Assembly: GCF_013391475.1 (NCBI RefSeq)
Contig: NZ_JACBAZ010000006.1
Location: forward strand, 158,915-222,914
Length of the DNA stretch: 64,000 nucleotides
Source of the DNA: Oceaniferula marina
GTDB lineage: Bacteria > Verrucomicrobiota > Verrucomicrobiia > Verrucomicrobiales > Akkermansiaceae
Direction: 5' to 3'
Shown here: piece after piece, positions 17,605 to 25,865 of the stretch
Layout of the letters: each line of letters opens with the position of its first letter
How positions within the stretch are numbered: the stretch's first letter is position 1
The notes under the pieces: generated by a model
The model's input: only the letters and a program-made list of their open reading frames with translations
Told to the model about the DNA's origin: nothing
Databases searched by the model: none
Translations under genes and position numbers: made by a program

Positions 17605-17742
17605 GACTCACTATACGTGAACATTGGGAGCATTGCTTGCAGGAAAGCGATGGGATGCGAAGAATGTTTTTAATACTTGGGAAAACTCATTCGATTGACA
17701 TCTCTTCAGGGGACAGGTTTCTTTTGTTTGCTGCGAGTTTCG

Positions 17743-18711
17743 ATGTCGTTTATGGCTTGGTTCATGATTACGGCTATTCATCGATTGTGTGCATGGGGGA
17801 GTAACGCAGTGAGTGTGTTGGTTGTTTTGGTGGTTTCTATGGTGCCTGGTCTGGTTCAGGCGGAAACAAAAGAGTCGGGTGGGCTGCAATTGCTTTCTTT
17901 CAACGTGCGGTATCAGACCGATGCTGATGGTGGAACTCGGCATTGGAAGAAGCGCTTCCCTTTGGCTGTCGAGCTTGTTCACCGGATGTCCCCGGATGTG
18001 ATGGGGGTGCAGGAGGCGCTTTCCGGCCAGTTGGATGATTTGCAAAAGAAGCTGCCCGATTATGCCGTGTTCGGTGTTGGGCGTGACGACGGAAAACGGA
18101 GAGGTGAACACGTGTCTGTGTTTTACCGCAAAGACCGCTTCCGGATTGATAAGGAAGATTGTGGCCACTTTTGGTTGTCTGACACCCCGCAAGACCCGGG
18201 CTCCCGGTCGTGGGGGAATGGCATCACACGGATGTGTACTTGGCTGCGATTGGTTGATCAGCGTTCGGGACGAGGGCTGTATGTGTTTAATACGCATTGG
18301 GACCATCGGCATCAAGGATCACGGGAGCAGGCGGCCAGATTGATTGCCCGGAGGATGGCATCCCGGAAGTCCCCACAGGATCCGGTGGTGCTGATGGGGG
18401 ATTTTAATGTGGTGGAGAAGAACCCGGCGATTCGTTATCTGCTGGGGGAGTCGGTCCCCTTGGACGGTGGTCGTGGTCCTGAAAAGTGGGCGTCCCCCCT
18501 GGTGGATGTTTTTCAACAACTACACCCTGACTGTAAAAACCGACGAACCTATCATGGGTGGGCGGGCCAACGGGAGGGGATGGCAAAAATTGATCATGTG
18601 TTTGTTTCCCGTGAACTGAAACCGCTGGCTGCTGAGATCTGTTATGATGAGCGTGAGGGCGTTTACCCATCCGATCACTATCCGGTGAGTGTCCGGGTGG
18701 CATGGCCTTGA
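17743..18711 (+). CDS. Exported endonuclease/exonuclease/phosphatase-family protein
   Basis: EEP-superfamily metal-dependent phosphodiesterase of ~322 residues. An export signal (NAVSVLVVLVVSMVPGLVQA) precedes 'LQLLSFNVRYQTDADGG', 'PDVMGVQEAL', 'VFNTHWDHRHQGSREQAA', 'VVLMGDFNVVEKN' and 'KIDHVFVS...YPSDHYPVSVRV'. The Asn, Glu, His and Asp-His positions of the catalytic site are all present. In PVC bacteria such enzymes are often secreted and may act on nucleic acids, phospholipids or phosphorylated sugars. ATGs at 17743, 17752 and 17764 are all possible starts; a TTG at 17677 is less likely. Confidence 0.85.
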   Translation: MSFMAWFMITAIHRLCAWGSNAVSVLVVLVVSMVPGLVQAETKESGGLQLLSFNVRYQTDADGGTRHWKKRFPLAVELVHRMSPDVMGVQEALSGQLDDLQKKLPDYAVFGVGRDDGKRRGEHVSVFYRKDRFRIDKEDCGHFWLSDTPQDPGSRSWGNGITRMCTWLRLVDQRSGRGLYVFNTHWDHRHQGSREQAARLIARRMASRKSPQDPVVLMGDFNVVEKNPAIRYLLGESVPLDGGRGPEKWASPLVDVFQQLHPDCKNRRTYHGWAGQREGMAKIDHVFVSRELKPLAAEICYDEREGVYPSDHYPVSVRVAWP

Positions 18712-18859
18712 GTTGTTCGATCCTGGTCAGAATCTGGGAAGTGGGTAAACTGACATCCGTTTGTCTTGATCGGGGTGGTTTCACTGTTATATTGCCGTCC
18801 TGTCGATTGGCGTTTGGTTCATCACCGTGGTGACTTGCGGGTCAGGCAGGTTGCTGCTT

Positions 18860-20398
18860 ATGAAAAATCCATTTAGAAAAGATTTGGTGTCGCGATCTCG
18901 CCCGGAGCCTTGCACGGTAGTGATCTTTGGCGCAACCGGAGACCTGACCCATCGCAAGTTGGTGCCGGCTCTCTACAATTTGCAGGTTGAAGGGGCTTTG
19001 CCTGCGGGGGTGAAGATGATTGGTTTTGCCCGCAGAGAGAAGAGCGATGAGGAATTTCGCCAGGGCTTGGAAAAGCTGAATAAAAAGGTGTCCCGCAGTG
19101 GGCATGACGAGGCGATTTGGGCGGAGTTTGCGCAGAACGTGCATTACCACCAAAGTGAGTTTTTGGATCTTGATGGTTACCGGCGCTTGTCGGAGACGCT
19201 TGATGCAATTGACCGTGAGCGCGGTGGCCATGGTAGCCGCTTGTTTTACATCGCCAGTTCCCCGTCTTTTTTTGATGATATCCTCGAGAACCTGAAGCAG
19301 GCGGGCTTGAATCAATGCAACTGTGGAGAAGGTTGTTGGGCCAGGGTGATTGTGGAAAAACCATTTGGCACGGATCTGCCGACAGCCCAACATCTCAACC
19401 GGGTGGTCAACCGAACCTTTGAAGAAAAGGATACCTACCGGATCGACCATTACCTTGGGAAGGAAACCGCTCAGAACATCATGGTGCTGCGTTTTGCCAA
19501 TGCCATTTTCGAACCCCTGTGGAATAACCGATCCATCGACCACATTCAAATCACTTGCTCGGAAAATCTGGGTATGGAAGGTGGCCGGGGCGGCTATTAC
19601 GATAAGGCCGGAGCCTTACGCGATATGGTGCAGAACCACTTGTTGCAGTTGCTCAGCCTCGTGGCAATGGAACCGCCAACCGATCTCAGCGCAGATGGGG
19701 TGCGGGATGAAAAAGTCAAGGTGCTGCGCTCCTTACGGCAGTGGGATACCCCTGAGCTTGTGGAACAAAATGTGGTGCGTGCCCAGTATGTTGCGGGCCA
19801 TGTCGATGGCGAAAATGTGGTGGGATACCGTGAAGAAGACCGGGTGGATCCAGAATCGATGACCGAGTCTTATGTGGCCTTGAAAATCTTGGTCGACACC
19901 TGGCGTTGGAGCGGGGTGCCCTTTTATGTGCGCATGGGCAAGCAGTTGCCTAAAAAAGCGACGGAGATATCGATTCACTTTAAGGAGCCACCCACGGTGT
20001 TGTTTAATGCTCTGTCCGGTGGAGTTCCGGGTGGGAATGTCTTGGTGATCCGGATTCAGCCCGACGAAGGGATTTCACTACGTATGGTTTCCAAAATCCC
20101 GGGGTCGAGCCTGCGTATGGAACCCGTGAAGATGGATTTCCACTATTCAACCAGCTTTGGTAAAGGAAGTCCGGAAGCCTACGAACGCCTCCTGTTGGAT
20201 TCGATGGCTGGCGATGCCACTCTTTTTGCGCGCCGTGATGAAGTGGAGGAAGCCTGGAAATTTATCGATCACATTGAGCGTGCCTGGCATGAGGTCAAGC
20301 GGCCGCTGAAGATGTCCGAATACGTTGCCGGGACTTGGGGACCAAAGGATGCTGATGATTTGTTAGCTCGTGACGGGCGTAAGTGGAGAAGGTTGTAA
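18860..20398 (+). CDS. zwf: Glucose-6-phosphate 1-dehydrogenase
   Basis: First enzyme of the oxidative pentose phosphate pathway: glucose 6-phosphate + NADP+ gives 6-phosphogluconolactone + NADPH. The 512-residue product has the usual length. It has the dinucleotide motif GATGDLTHRKL, 'VIVEKPFG', the active-site signature 'RIDHYLGKE', 'ENLGMEGGRGGYYD' and 'IRIQPDEGI'. ATG 18860 is preferred over an in-frame GTG at 18827 because family members begin about 15 residues before the nucleotide-binding strand. It is followed directly by opcA. Confidence 0.97.
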   Translation: MKNPFRKDLVSRSRPEPCTVVIFGATGDLTHRKLVPALYNLQVEGALPAGVKMIGFARREKSDEEFRQGLEKLNKKVSRSGHDEAIWAEFAQNVHYHQSEFLDLDGYRRLSETLDAIDRERGGHGSRLFYIASSPSFFDDILENLKQAGLNQCNCGEGCWARVIVEKPFGTDLPTAQHLNRVVNRTFEEKDTYRIDHYLGKETAQNIMVLRFANAIFEPLWNNRSIDHIQITCSENLGMEGGRGGYYDKAGALRDMVQNHLLQLLSLVAMEPPTDLSADGVRDEKVKVLRSLRQWDTPELVEQNVVRAQYVAGHVDGENVVGYREEDRVDPESMTESYVALKILVDTWRWSGVPFYVRMGKQLPKKATEISIHFKEPPTVLFNALSGGVPGGNVLVIRIQPDEGISLRMVSKIPGSSLRMEPVKMDFHYSTSFGKGSPEAYERLLLDSMAGDATLFARRDEVEEAWKFIDHIERAWHEVKRPLKMSEYVAGTWGPKDADDLLARDGRKWRRL

Positions 20399-20412
20399 GA
20401 GAAGGGATGATG

Positions 20413-21528
20413 ATGCAAGAATCTGTTCAAGACGAGTATAGTTTGGCATTGGGGAAAGAGGTTCCCATTGCTTCAATCGACAAGGAGTTGCATTTGTTAT
20501 GGGAGGCCGACAAAGCCAGCACCAATGCTTCCTTGATTAATCTGGCGGTGTATTCCGAGGCGGATGGGGCGATTATCCGGAACTCGGAAGTGGTTCAGGC
20601 AATCACCCGTGAACATGCTTGTCGCGCCTTGTTGATCGGGATTGACCGCGAGGCTTCCGAGGCTTCGATCCGTGCCTGGGTCACGGCGCACTGTCATTTG
20701 TCCCAGGGTAGAAAAAGCGTTTGTTGTGAGCAGATTGCATTTCAGCTGACCGGTAAGGCGACGGGGCGACTGCGCAACACCGTATTTGCCCACCTCAATA
20801 GCGACTTGCCCCTCGTTTTTTGGTGGCAGGGGGAGTTGTCTCCGATTTTTGGTGAGCGGCTGTACAGTCTGATTGACCGCTTTATTTTTGATAGCTCCGA
20901 TTGGAAGTCTCCCTTGGAGTCTTTCCGTTGTATTGAGCAGGTGATGGAGGAGGTTGAGACCTTGCAGCCGATGGACATCGAGTGGACCAGGAGTTACCAC
21001 ATTCGCTATGCCATCGCCGGCCTGTTCGATGACCCGCTGGCGATGCGGGCCGCTGAACGGATGAACCGGGTGCGCATCGTGGCCCATCCGAAGCACCGCG
21101 TCGCCGCGCTGCAGCTCTTGGCATGGATGGCCGCATGCACTGGATGGCAGCGAAGCATGGACCTCGGCTTGATGGCCAGTTCTCCGGACGACCACTATTA
21201 TTTTGAAAGCCGTGAGGGTGTGGATGTTACGGCGGTGATCGAACTTCATCCTGAGGGCCCACCCATTCGTCTAATCGAAGTTTCTTGTGCCGACTGCCTT
21301 GTTTCGGTCAGCCGTGAGCCCGGGTCGGCTTATTTGCAGCAAAAGCTGGATGCTGAGGGTCATGTCATTGACCGTTGCACTCCGGCTGGAAGTGAGGATG
21401 CTTCCGAGTTGGTGATGAATCAGCTTTCGATGGGAGGAAAGAATTCACTCTATCGGATGATGATGCCGGTGTTTCTTGACCTGTTGGGTGGAGAGCCAGA
21501 GCTGCCATCCACCATGAGTGTTCGTTAG
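20413..21528 (+). CDS. opcA: Glucose-6-phosphate dehydrogenase assembly protein OpcA
   Basis: Protein of ~371 residues matching OpcA, the allosteric partner that activates and assembles G6PDH in cyanobacteria and actinobacteria. The recognisable stretches are 'RASLINLAVY'-like 'NASLINLAVYS', 'LPLVFWWQGELSP' and 'FDSSDWKSPLESF'. Coupling with zwf (stop at 20398, start 14 bp later) supports the assignment. Of three successive ATGs (20407, 20410, 20413), the third has GAAGGG at an ideal 6-nt spacing. It is convergent with thiS, with 7 bp between the stops. OpcA was first known from cyanobacteria and actinomycetes, and this neighbourhood carries the same pairing. Confidence 0.88.
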   Translation: MQESVQDEYSLALGKEVPIASIDKELHLLWEADKASTNASLINLAVYSEADGAIIRNSEVVQAITREHACRALLIGIDREASEASIRAWVTAHCHLSQGRKSVCCEQIAFQLTGKATGRLRNTVFAHLNSDLPLVFWWQGELSPIFGERLYSLIDRFIFDSSDWKSPLESFRCIEQVMEEVETLQPMDIEWTRSYHIRYAIAGLFDDPLAMRAAERMNRVRIVAHPKHRVAALQLLAWMAACTGWQRSMDLGLMASSPDDHYYFESREGVDVTAVIELHPEGPPIRLIEVSCADCLVSVSREPGSAYLQQKLDAEGHVIDRCTPAGSEDASELVMNQLSMGGKNSLYRMMMPVFLDLLGGEPELPSTMSVR

Positions 21529-21535
21529 TCGGTGT

Positions 21536-21739
21536 CTATCCTCCAGCGGCGATGGTGATGATCTCAAGTTGGTCCTGATCGCCGACGGGGGTGTTTGCGT
21601 ATTCCCGTGGAAAGAGAGCCTTGCGGTTGAGTTCGACGACCACGGGTTTGTCTTCCAGTGATAGGATGGTTAGCAGCTCTTTGACGTTGAGATTTTTGGC
21701 GACCCGCTGTTCCTGGCCATTGATAGTCAAGGTGATCAT
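21536..21739 (-). CDS. thiS: Sulfur carrier protein ThiS
   Basis: The 67-residue ubiquitin-like carrier for thiamine thiazole synthesis ends in the essential -IAAGG, with the Gly-Gly tail that is adenylated and thiocarboxylated by ThiF. The N-terminus MITLTINGQEQRV and 'VVVELN' are typical of the family. It lies 15 bp after thiH on the same strand, so it is the second gene of a thiH-thiS pair. The usual partner thiG is absent from this locus. Confidence 0.93.
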   Translation of the reverse strand: MITLTINGQEQRVAKNLNVKELLTILSLEDKPVVVELNRKALFPREYANTPVGDQDQLEIITIAAGG

Positions 21740-21754
21740 TGCTTTGGATGAGAT

Positions 21755-22924
21755 TCAGGAGTTGAGGATGCCGTGGTCCCAGTCTTTCCATACGGGGTCG
21801 TAGCCGTGACTGCGAATGAGCTCAGCGATGGCTTGCGGGCTGCGGTTGTCATCGATGGTGAATTGTTCGGTCGCCCGTTGCTGTTTTGTGGTGCATGGGG
21901 AGTCGAGTTCCACCCGGCGGCCTTTGACGGTCAGGTGGAGGTCGTCGGTTCCGGCGCCGGTATAGCCACCGGGATCGGTTTGGGATCCTGCGGACATGTG
22001 GGTGACGCCGAGTGGCAGTAGGGCATCGCGAAGTTCGGCAGGCTCCCGGGTGCTGACGACCAGGCCCACTTGCGGGAAACAGATTCGGAATGCGCAGAGG
22101 AGCTGAACGAATTGGCGGTCGTTGAGGATCAGTGATGGGTCGGCCTGGTATTGGTAGTTGCCAGCGTAGGGGCGCATTCTTGGGAAGGAGACGTTGAAGG
22201 AGGCTTTCCAGCAATGTTTGTAGAGGTATTCGAGGTGGCTGGCGAGTGCGAGTGCTTCACGCTTCCAATCCGCGAGCCCGAACAAGGCGCCGATCCCAAT
22301 CCGGCGAAAGCCCCCGGCGTAGGCACGCTCCGGGCATTCCAACCGCCAGTCGAAGTTCTTTTTCGGGCCTGCGGTGTGGAGTTGGGCATACGTTTCCCGG
22401 TGATAGGTTTCCTGGTAGACGATCAGGCCTTCTGCTCCATGCTCGACGAGTTCTCCGTATTGGTGGTCTTCCATCGGGCCGACTTCGATGGCAACCGTCG
22501 GGATAAAGGATTTGATGGCATCGATGCAGGCTTGCAGGTAGCCGTCGGAGACAAACTTCGGGTGTTCGCCGGCGACGAGTAGAATATTGCGGAACCCGAG
22601 TGCGTGCAGATGTCTGGCTTCCTTGACCACTTGGGGGATGGTCAGGGTGGTGCGTAAGATCGGGTTGTCCCTTGAAAACCCGCAGTAGCTGCAGTTGTTG
22701 ACGCACTCGTTGGAAACGTAGAGTGGCGCGTAGAGTCTGATGGTTTTCCCGAAATGCTTGCGGGTCAGGGATTGACTGCGGACGGCCATGGATTCGAGCT
22801 CGGCACCCGATTTAGGGGCGATAAGTTGCTCGAATTTTTTTAGCAGCGGGGATGCTTTTCCCGCATTGAATGTGTCCACGAAGCTCACGCGGCGCAGTCT
22901 TAGTCGGGACTGGCGAAGATTCAA
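21755..22924 (-). CDS. thiH: 2-iminoacetate synthase (tyrosine lyase)
   Basis: Radical-SAM enzyme that cleaves tyrosine to dehydroglycine (2-iminoacetate) and p-cresol for thiazole formation. The 389-residue product carries the radical-SAM cluster motif Cys74-VNN-Cys78-SY-Cys81 followed by GF. Long stretches agree with ThiH: 'APLYVSNECVNNCSYCGFS' (in part), 'LVAGEHPKFV', 'VYQETYHRETY', 'SFPRMRPYAGN', 'STREPAELRD' and the C-terminal 'PVWKDWDHGI'. The 22924 start is a TTG. A GTG at 22888 would give the common 'VSF.DTFN' beginning of the family and is the better start by homology, but no ribosome-binding site distinguishes the two. Confidence 0.95.
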   Translation of the reverse strand: MNLRQSRLRLRRVSFVDTFNAGKASPLLKKFEQLIAPKSGAELESMAVRSQSLTRKHFGKTIRLYAPLYVSNECVNNCSYCGFSRDNPILRTTLTIPQVVKEARHLHALGFRNILLVAGEHPKFVSDGYLQACIDAIKSFIPTVAIEVGPMEDHQYGELVEHGAEGLIVYQETYHRETYAQLHTAGPKKNFDWRLECPERAYAGGFRRIGIGALFGLADWKREALALASHLEYLYKHCWKASFNVSFPRMRPYAGNYQYQADPSLILNDRQFVQLLCAFRICFPQVGLVVSTREPAELRDALLPLGVTHMSAGSQTDPGGYTGAGTDDLHLTVKGRRVELDSPCTTKQQRATEQFTIDDNRSPQAIAELIRSHGYDPVWKDWDHGILNS

Positions 22925-22987
22925 GCTTTTCGCGTTGCGCGTTGAGCTGGGTCGAGAACCTTCGCCGGTTTTTCCCGGGGTTGGAAA

Positions 22988-23413
22988 TTAATAGCCGTTT
23001 TCAGGCATCAGGGACGAGTGGTGTTCGACCAGTAGCCACTGCTGGGTGTCGGGGTCGAGTCTCACCGTGTAGGTAAAGCGGCCGATGGCCACTTGCTTGG
23101 GTTCACCCGCTTGTTTGACGATGTCAAACGCGTAGGTTCCACTGAAGCTGACGACTTCGGGGGTGAGTTCCCGGCCAGCGCATTCGAGGATTCGGCAGGA
23201 GATGGATTCACAATCGAGAAACGAGTCGAAGTAGGTTTTGACTTCTTCCTGGCTTTGGCGCAGGTGGTCACCGAAGGTGCCCCAGAAGGCGCAGTCTTTG
23301 GGGCTGTAGAGTGCAACAACCTGGGGGATATCCTTGGTATGGACGCGGGTGATCCATTCTTCGATGGTTTTCCAGGCGGCTTGGACGGCAGGGGATGTGG
23401 TTTGAGTGCTCAT
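22988..23413 (-). CDS. SnoaL/NTF2-like protein (DUF4440-type)
   Basis: The ~141-residue protein has a cone-shaped NTF2-like pattern: an N-terminal helix (VQAAWKTIEEWITRVHTKDIPQVVALYSPKDC), 'FWGTFGDHLRQSQEEVKTYFDSFL', then antiparallel strands ending 'WLLVEHHSSLMP'. This resembles the CaMKII-association-domain or SgcJ/EcaC groups. The His-His-Ser near the end is a common feature of that group. It is cytoplasmic, with no signal peptide. The start is at 23413 (MSTQTTSP), and a longer frame from 23449 is possible. The function is unknown; it is near thiH on the same strand but 64 bp away. Confidence 0.7.
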   Translation of the reverse strand: MSTQTTSPAVQAAWKTIEEWITRVHTKDIPQVVALYSPKDCAFWGTFGDHLRQSQEEVKTYFDSFLDCESISCRILECAGRELTPEVVSFSGTYAFDIVKQAGEPKQVAIGRFTYTVRLDPDTQQWLLVEHHSSLMPENGY

Positions 23414-23544
23414 CGGGCGGGAAATTACCCGGGAATGATGATCGTGCAAGCATGATTCATCCGTTGTTCTGTCAGCAGAGAGCCATTAAATTAGACTAAT
23501 TTGGAAATTGGCATTTATCGGGGGCGGGTTTAGGATGCGTCGCG

Positions 23545-24222
23545 ATGTTGGAGCTGGTAGATGACGGAGGACCATTTGTGTATGTGCTGGGTGTGCTGGC
23601 ATTTGTCAGTATGTTTTTGATCCTGGAGAGGATCTTTTTTTTCCAGAAGGTTCGAATCAATGTCGGCGATTTACTTTTGGGTTTGGCCAATCATGTGCGT
23701 AAGGGGGCCTTTGCCGAGGCCTTGCATGAGGCGGCGCGGGCACCGGGGCCAGCAGCCCGTGTGGCGCATGCTGTGTTGATGCGTAAGAATTTGCCGCGCC
23801 GGGATTTGCGGGATGTGGCTCAGGAAGCGGGGCAGTTGGAAGTGCCGCGCATGGAGCGTAATTTGCGGGGATTGTATGGGATTGCCTTGGTTGCCCCCTT
23901 GGTTGGGATGTTGGGGACCATCAGTAGTCTGGTGATGTTTTTTATGGAGATGAGCGAGGACAAGGGCTTTTCTTCGGCGTCGGCGATGTCGCGTGGGGTG
24001 TATCAGGCATTGGTGACCAGCGGGCTCGGCTTGGCGATCTCAGTTGCGGTGTTTTTGTTTTATCTTTTTTTCTACGGGCGGGTGAAGCGGATGGTGCATC
24101 GGATTGAGCGCACTGGCATTGAGATGGTGAATATTATTTGTGATGCACGTGAGCAGGGGGATATCGTTTCCTTTCGGGATGAGGCGGATGACGTTGTGGC
24201 GAAAAAACAGAGCAAGAAATAG
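23545..24222 (+). CDS. exbB: ExbB/TolQ/MotA-family proton channel protein
   Basis: The 225-residue inner-membrane protein converts the proton gradient into motion for TonB-dependent outer-membrane transport. It has three membrane helices: ~8-26, and a pair at ~110-132 (GIALVAPLVGMLGTISSLVMFF) and ~157-179 (LVTSGLGLAISVAVFLFYLFFY). Conserved 'APLVGMLGT' and 'GLGLAI' (usually 'GLA.AIPA') sit in the pore helices. It starts a cluster with exbD and two unknown membrane proteins and may energise the BtuB-like receptor among others. Confidence 0.87.
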   Translation: MLELVDDGGPFVYVLGVLAFVSMFLILERIFFFQKVRINVGDLLLGLANHVRKGAFAEALHEAARAPGPAARVAHAVLMRKNLPRRDLRDVAQEAGQLEVPRMERNLRGLYGIALVAPLVGMLGTISSLVMFFMEMSEDKGFSSASAMSRGVYQALVTSGLGLAISVAVFLFYLFFYGRVKRMVHRIERTGIEMVNIICDAREQGDIVSFRDEADDVVAKKQSKK

Positions 24223-24240
24223 CGATCGTTTGAGTTGATC

Positions 24241-24660
24241 ATGAAGCTGGAGATGACATTGCCATCGAAGCCGGGGTTCTTGCATGTTCTCCCCGGTGTG
24301 GATTTGCTGGCATTGGTGTTGATGTTTCCCTTGCTTGGTTCCTCGTTTGTCCGTCAGGCGGGCATGGAGGTGACGGTGCACGAGTCTCCGTGGCGCTATG
24401 ATCAGATGGATAACCCGGTAGTGATTACTCTGGGGGCAGGTGAGCAAACACCAATGTGGGTCAATAAAAAGCAGGTTGAAATGGATCAGCTGGAACGTGA
24501 AATCAAGCGCGTGCTTCAGGCCGAAGGTGGAAAGTCGATTACGACGGCTGTGGTCAGGTCGGATGTCGGGGTGCCGAGTGGGGTGGAAAAGGAAGTGATT
24601 ATCCGGATTCAGAAGATGGGTTTGAACTGCGGCTTGGTCGGACGTCCAGCCGGGAAGTGA
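24241..24660 (+). CDS. exbD: ExbD/TolR-like protein
   Basis: The 139-residue ExbD-type protein has one N-terminal membrane segment (residues ~17-36, LPGVDLLALVLMFPLLGSSF) holding the pore aspartate (VD-L), then a periplasmic TolR-like domain ending 'EVIIRIQKMGLNCGLVGR'. This C-terminus resembles the final strand and helix of ExbD. It lies 12-18 bp after exbB. The start at ATG 24241 is preferred over a TTG two codons earlier. Confidence 0.78.
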   Translation: MKLEMTLPSKPGFLHVLPGVDLLALVLMFPLLGSSFVRQAGMEVTVHESPWRYDQMDNPVVITLGAGEQTPMWVNKKQVEMDQLEREIKRVLQAEGGKSITTAVVRSDVGVPSGVEKEVIIRIQKMGLNCGLVGRPAGK

Positions 24661-24687
24661 GGGGCTGCCCTCCAGATATTGACAATT

Positions 24688-25506
24688 ATGTTTTTTCTTC
24701 GCCATAAGAAACAAAAGCGAGACCGGGGTGCTGGTCTGGTGTTTCGTTGGCGCGGCGCGAAGAGGCACCATGCGAGCAAGGTGTATGCTTTTCTTTTGAG
24801 TGCCGGCTTTTTTTCTTTTGCGGTATATGCCCTGAGAGTCGAGGGCTTGCGTTCCCCCTTGTTGACCAAGCGCACGGGAGATGTGGTATTGCTGAATGAG
24901 GGGAATCCATACTGTGCGTCGTTGATGTTGCAGATCGAGGAACGGTCGCCTTTTCCTCTCCGTTGGGACCCGGCCCAGGATGTGGAAACCATGGGACGGA
25001 TTGGCTCGGCTGCGATGGCTTTGGAAGGGCGGGTTTGGGATTATCGGCCCGCTCTGGCAGAGGTTCCGGAACCGTTGCCTTCGACTGCATTGCCATCGGT
25101 GGTTGTGCGTGGGGCTTCATTATTTGATGGTTTGATTGCAGATGAGGTCGATGGGTCGGAGCCTGAAGTCCGGCATCCTGACCTTCAGGACCTTGTGCTG
25201 AGTGCGGAAATGTCAGCGGATGCCTCGTTACAGTCAGTAATTCCGGCGGGGCCATTACCTTTGCCCAGAGATTTGATTGCAGACGAGTGGTTTGGGCAAT
25301 CGTTTCGCTTTTTGATCGGGGTGGACGCTCGAGGTGTGGTCCGTGGGTGTTTGCCTCTTTCCGGCGGCAATATGGAGGTGGCCAAACCGACAGCGAAACA
25401 AAAGTGGTTGGCGGCATGGTTACGCAGGACTCCCTTCCTTGCCTCTCGGGAGCCGGGCGGGCACATAGGGGTCTTGGAAGTTGAAATCAAAGCGCGGCAG
25501 GAATGA
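24688..25506 (+). CDS. Membrane-anchored protein after exbBD, possible TonB-like transducer
   Basis: Protein of ~272 residues with a basic cytoplasmic N-terminus (FFLRHKKQKRDRGAG...), a single membrane helix near residues 33-50 (VYAFLLSAGFFSFAVYAL), a long periplasmic stretch with scattered prolines, and a C-terminal region reading 'FRFLIGVDARGVVRGCLPLSGG'. That pattern (strand, x-x-DxxGVV, basic/hydrophobic, S-G) resembles the start of a TonB C-terminal domain. Gene order exbB-exbD-X fits a TonB or TolA equivalent, although the Pro-rich spacer typical of TonB is weak. The TonB assignment is inference. The stop overlaps the next start by 4 bp (ATGA). Confidence 0.6.
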   Translation: MFFLRHKKQKRDRGAGLVFRWRGAKRHHASKVYAFLLSAGFFSFAVYALRVEGLRSPLLTKRTGDVVLLNEGNPYCASLMLQIEERSPFPLRWDPAQDVETMGRIGSAAMALEGRVWDYRPALAEVPEPLPSTALPSVVVRGASLFDGLIADEVDGSEPEVRHPDLQDLVLSAEMSADASLQSVIPAGPLPLPRDLIADEWFGQSFRFLIGVDARGVVRGCLPLSGGNMEVAKPTAKQKWLAAWLRRTPFLASREPGGHIGVLEVEIKARQE

Positions 25507-25745
25507 TTGATTTGACCATGGAAGAATTCATCCTGTGGATGATTTGTGTGCCGATCCTGATGGTTGGGTTCTACACGGTTGCGGGTTCGTTGCAACGGAG
25601 AGCATCGCAGAGGCAAGCCCGCCGGCATATTGTGATCTGCCGTGTGTGCGGGTATCTGTATCACGACCGGAGCAGGAGCCGGGGGCCGCGCTGTCCGGAG
25701 TGCGGGCGCTCCAACGAACGGGGGCGTTCTCGCCGTTTGGGGTGA
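25503..25745 (+). CDS. Small membrane protein with zinc ribbon
   Basis: The 80-residue protein has one hydrophobic helix at residues ~9-29, then a basic stretch and a zinc ribbon with paired cysteines C46-RV-C49 and C64-PE-C67. The ATG at 25503 overlaps the stop of the upstream gene, so the two are translationally coupled and it probably belongs to the exbB operon. No role is recognised. Paired CxxC knuckles facing the cytoplasm would follow from the positive-inside rule. Confidence 0.7.
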   Translation: MIDLTMEEFILWMICVPILMVGFYTVAGSLQRRASQRQARRHIVICRVCGYLYHDRSRSRGPRCPECGRSNERGRSRRLG

Positions 25746-25865
25746 TCCGGGGTGTAAATCAGTAGAAAATACGGTGAGCATCGGGCAAACTGACTCGCAG
25801 ATGGTGCTTGCACTTGGGTGATTGTATTGGATAATGCGCCCAGCCAAATGCAACGGCACATTCCT

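Noticed and set aside
23645..23665. GGTTCGAATC reminiscent of a tRNA T-arm
   Set aside because: It lies inside the conserved exbB coding sequence and no acceptor or anticodon arms can be formed.
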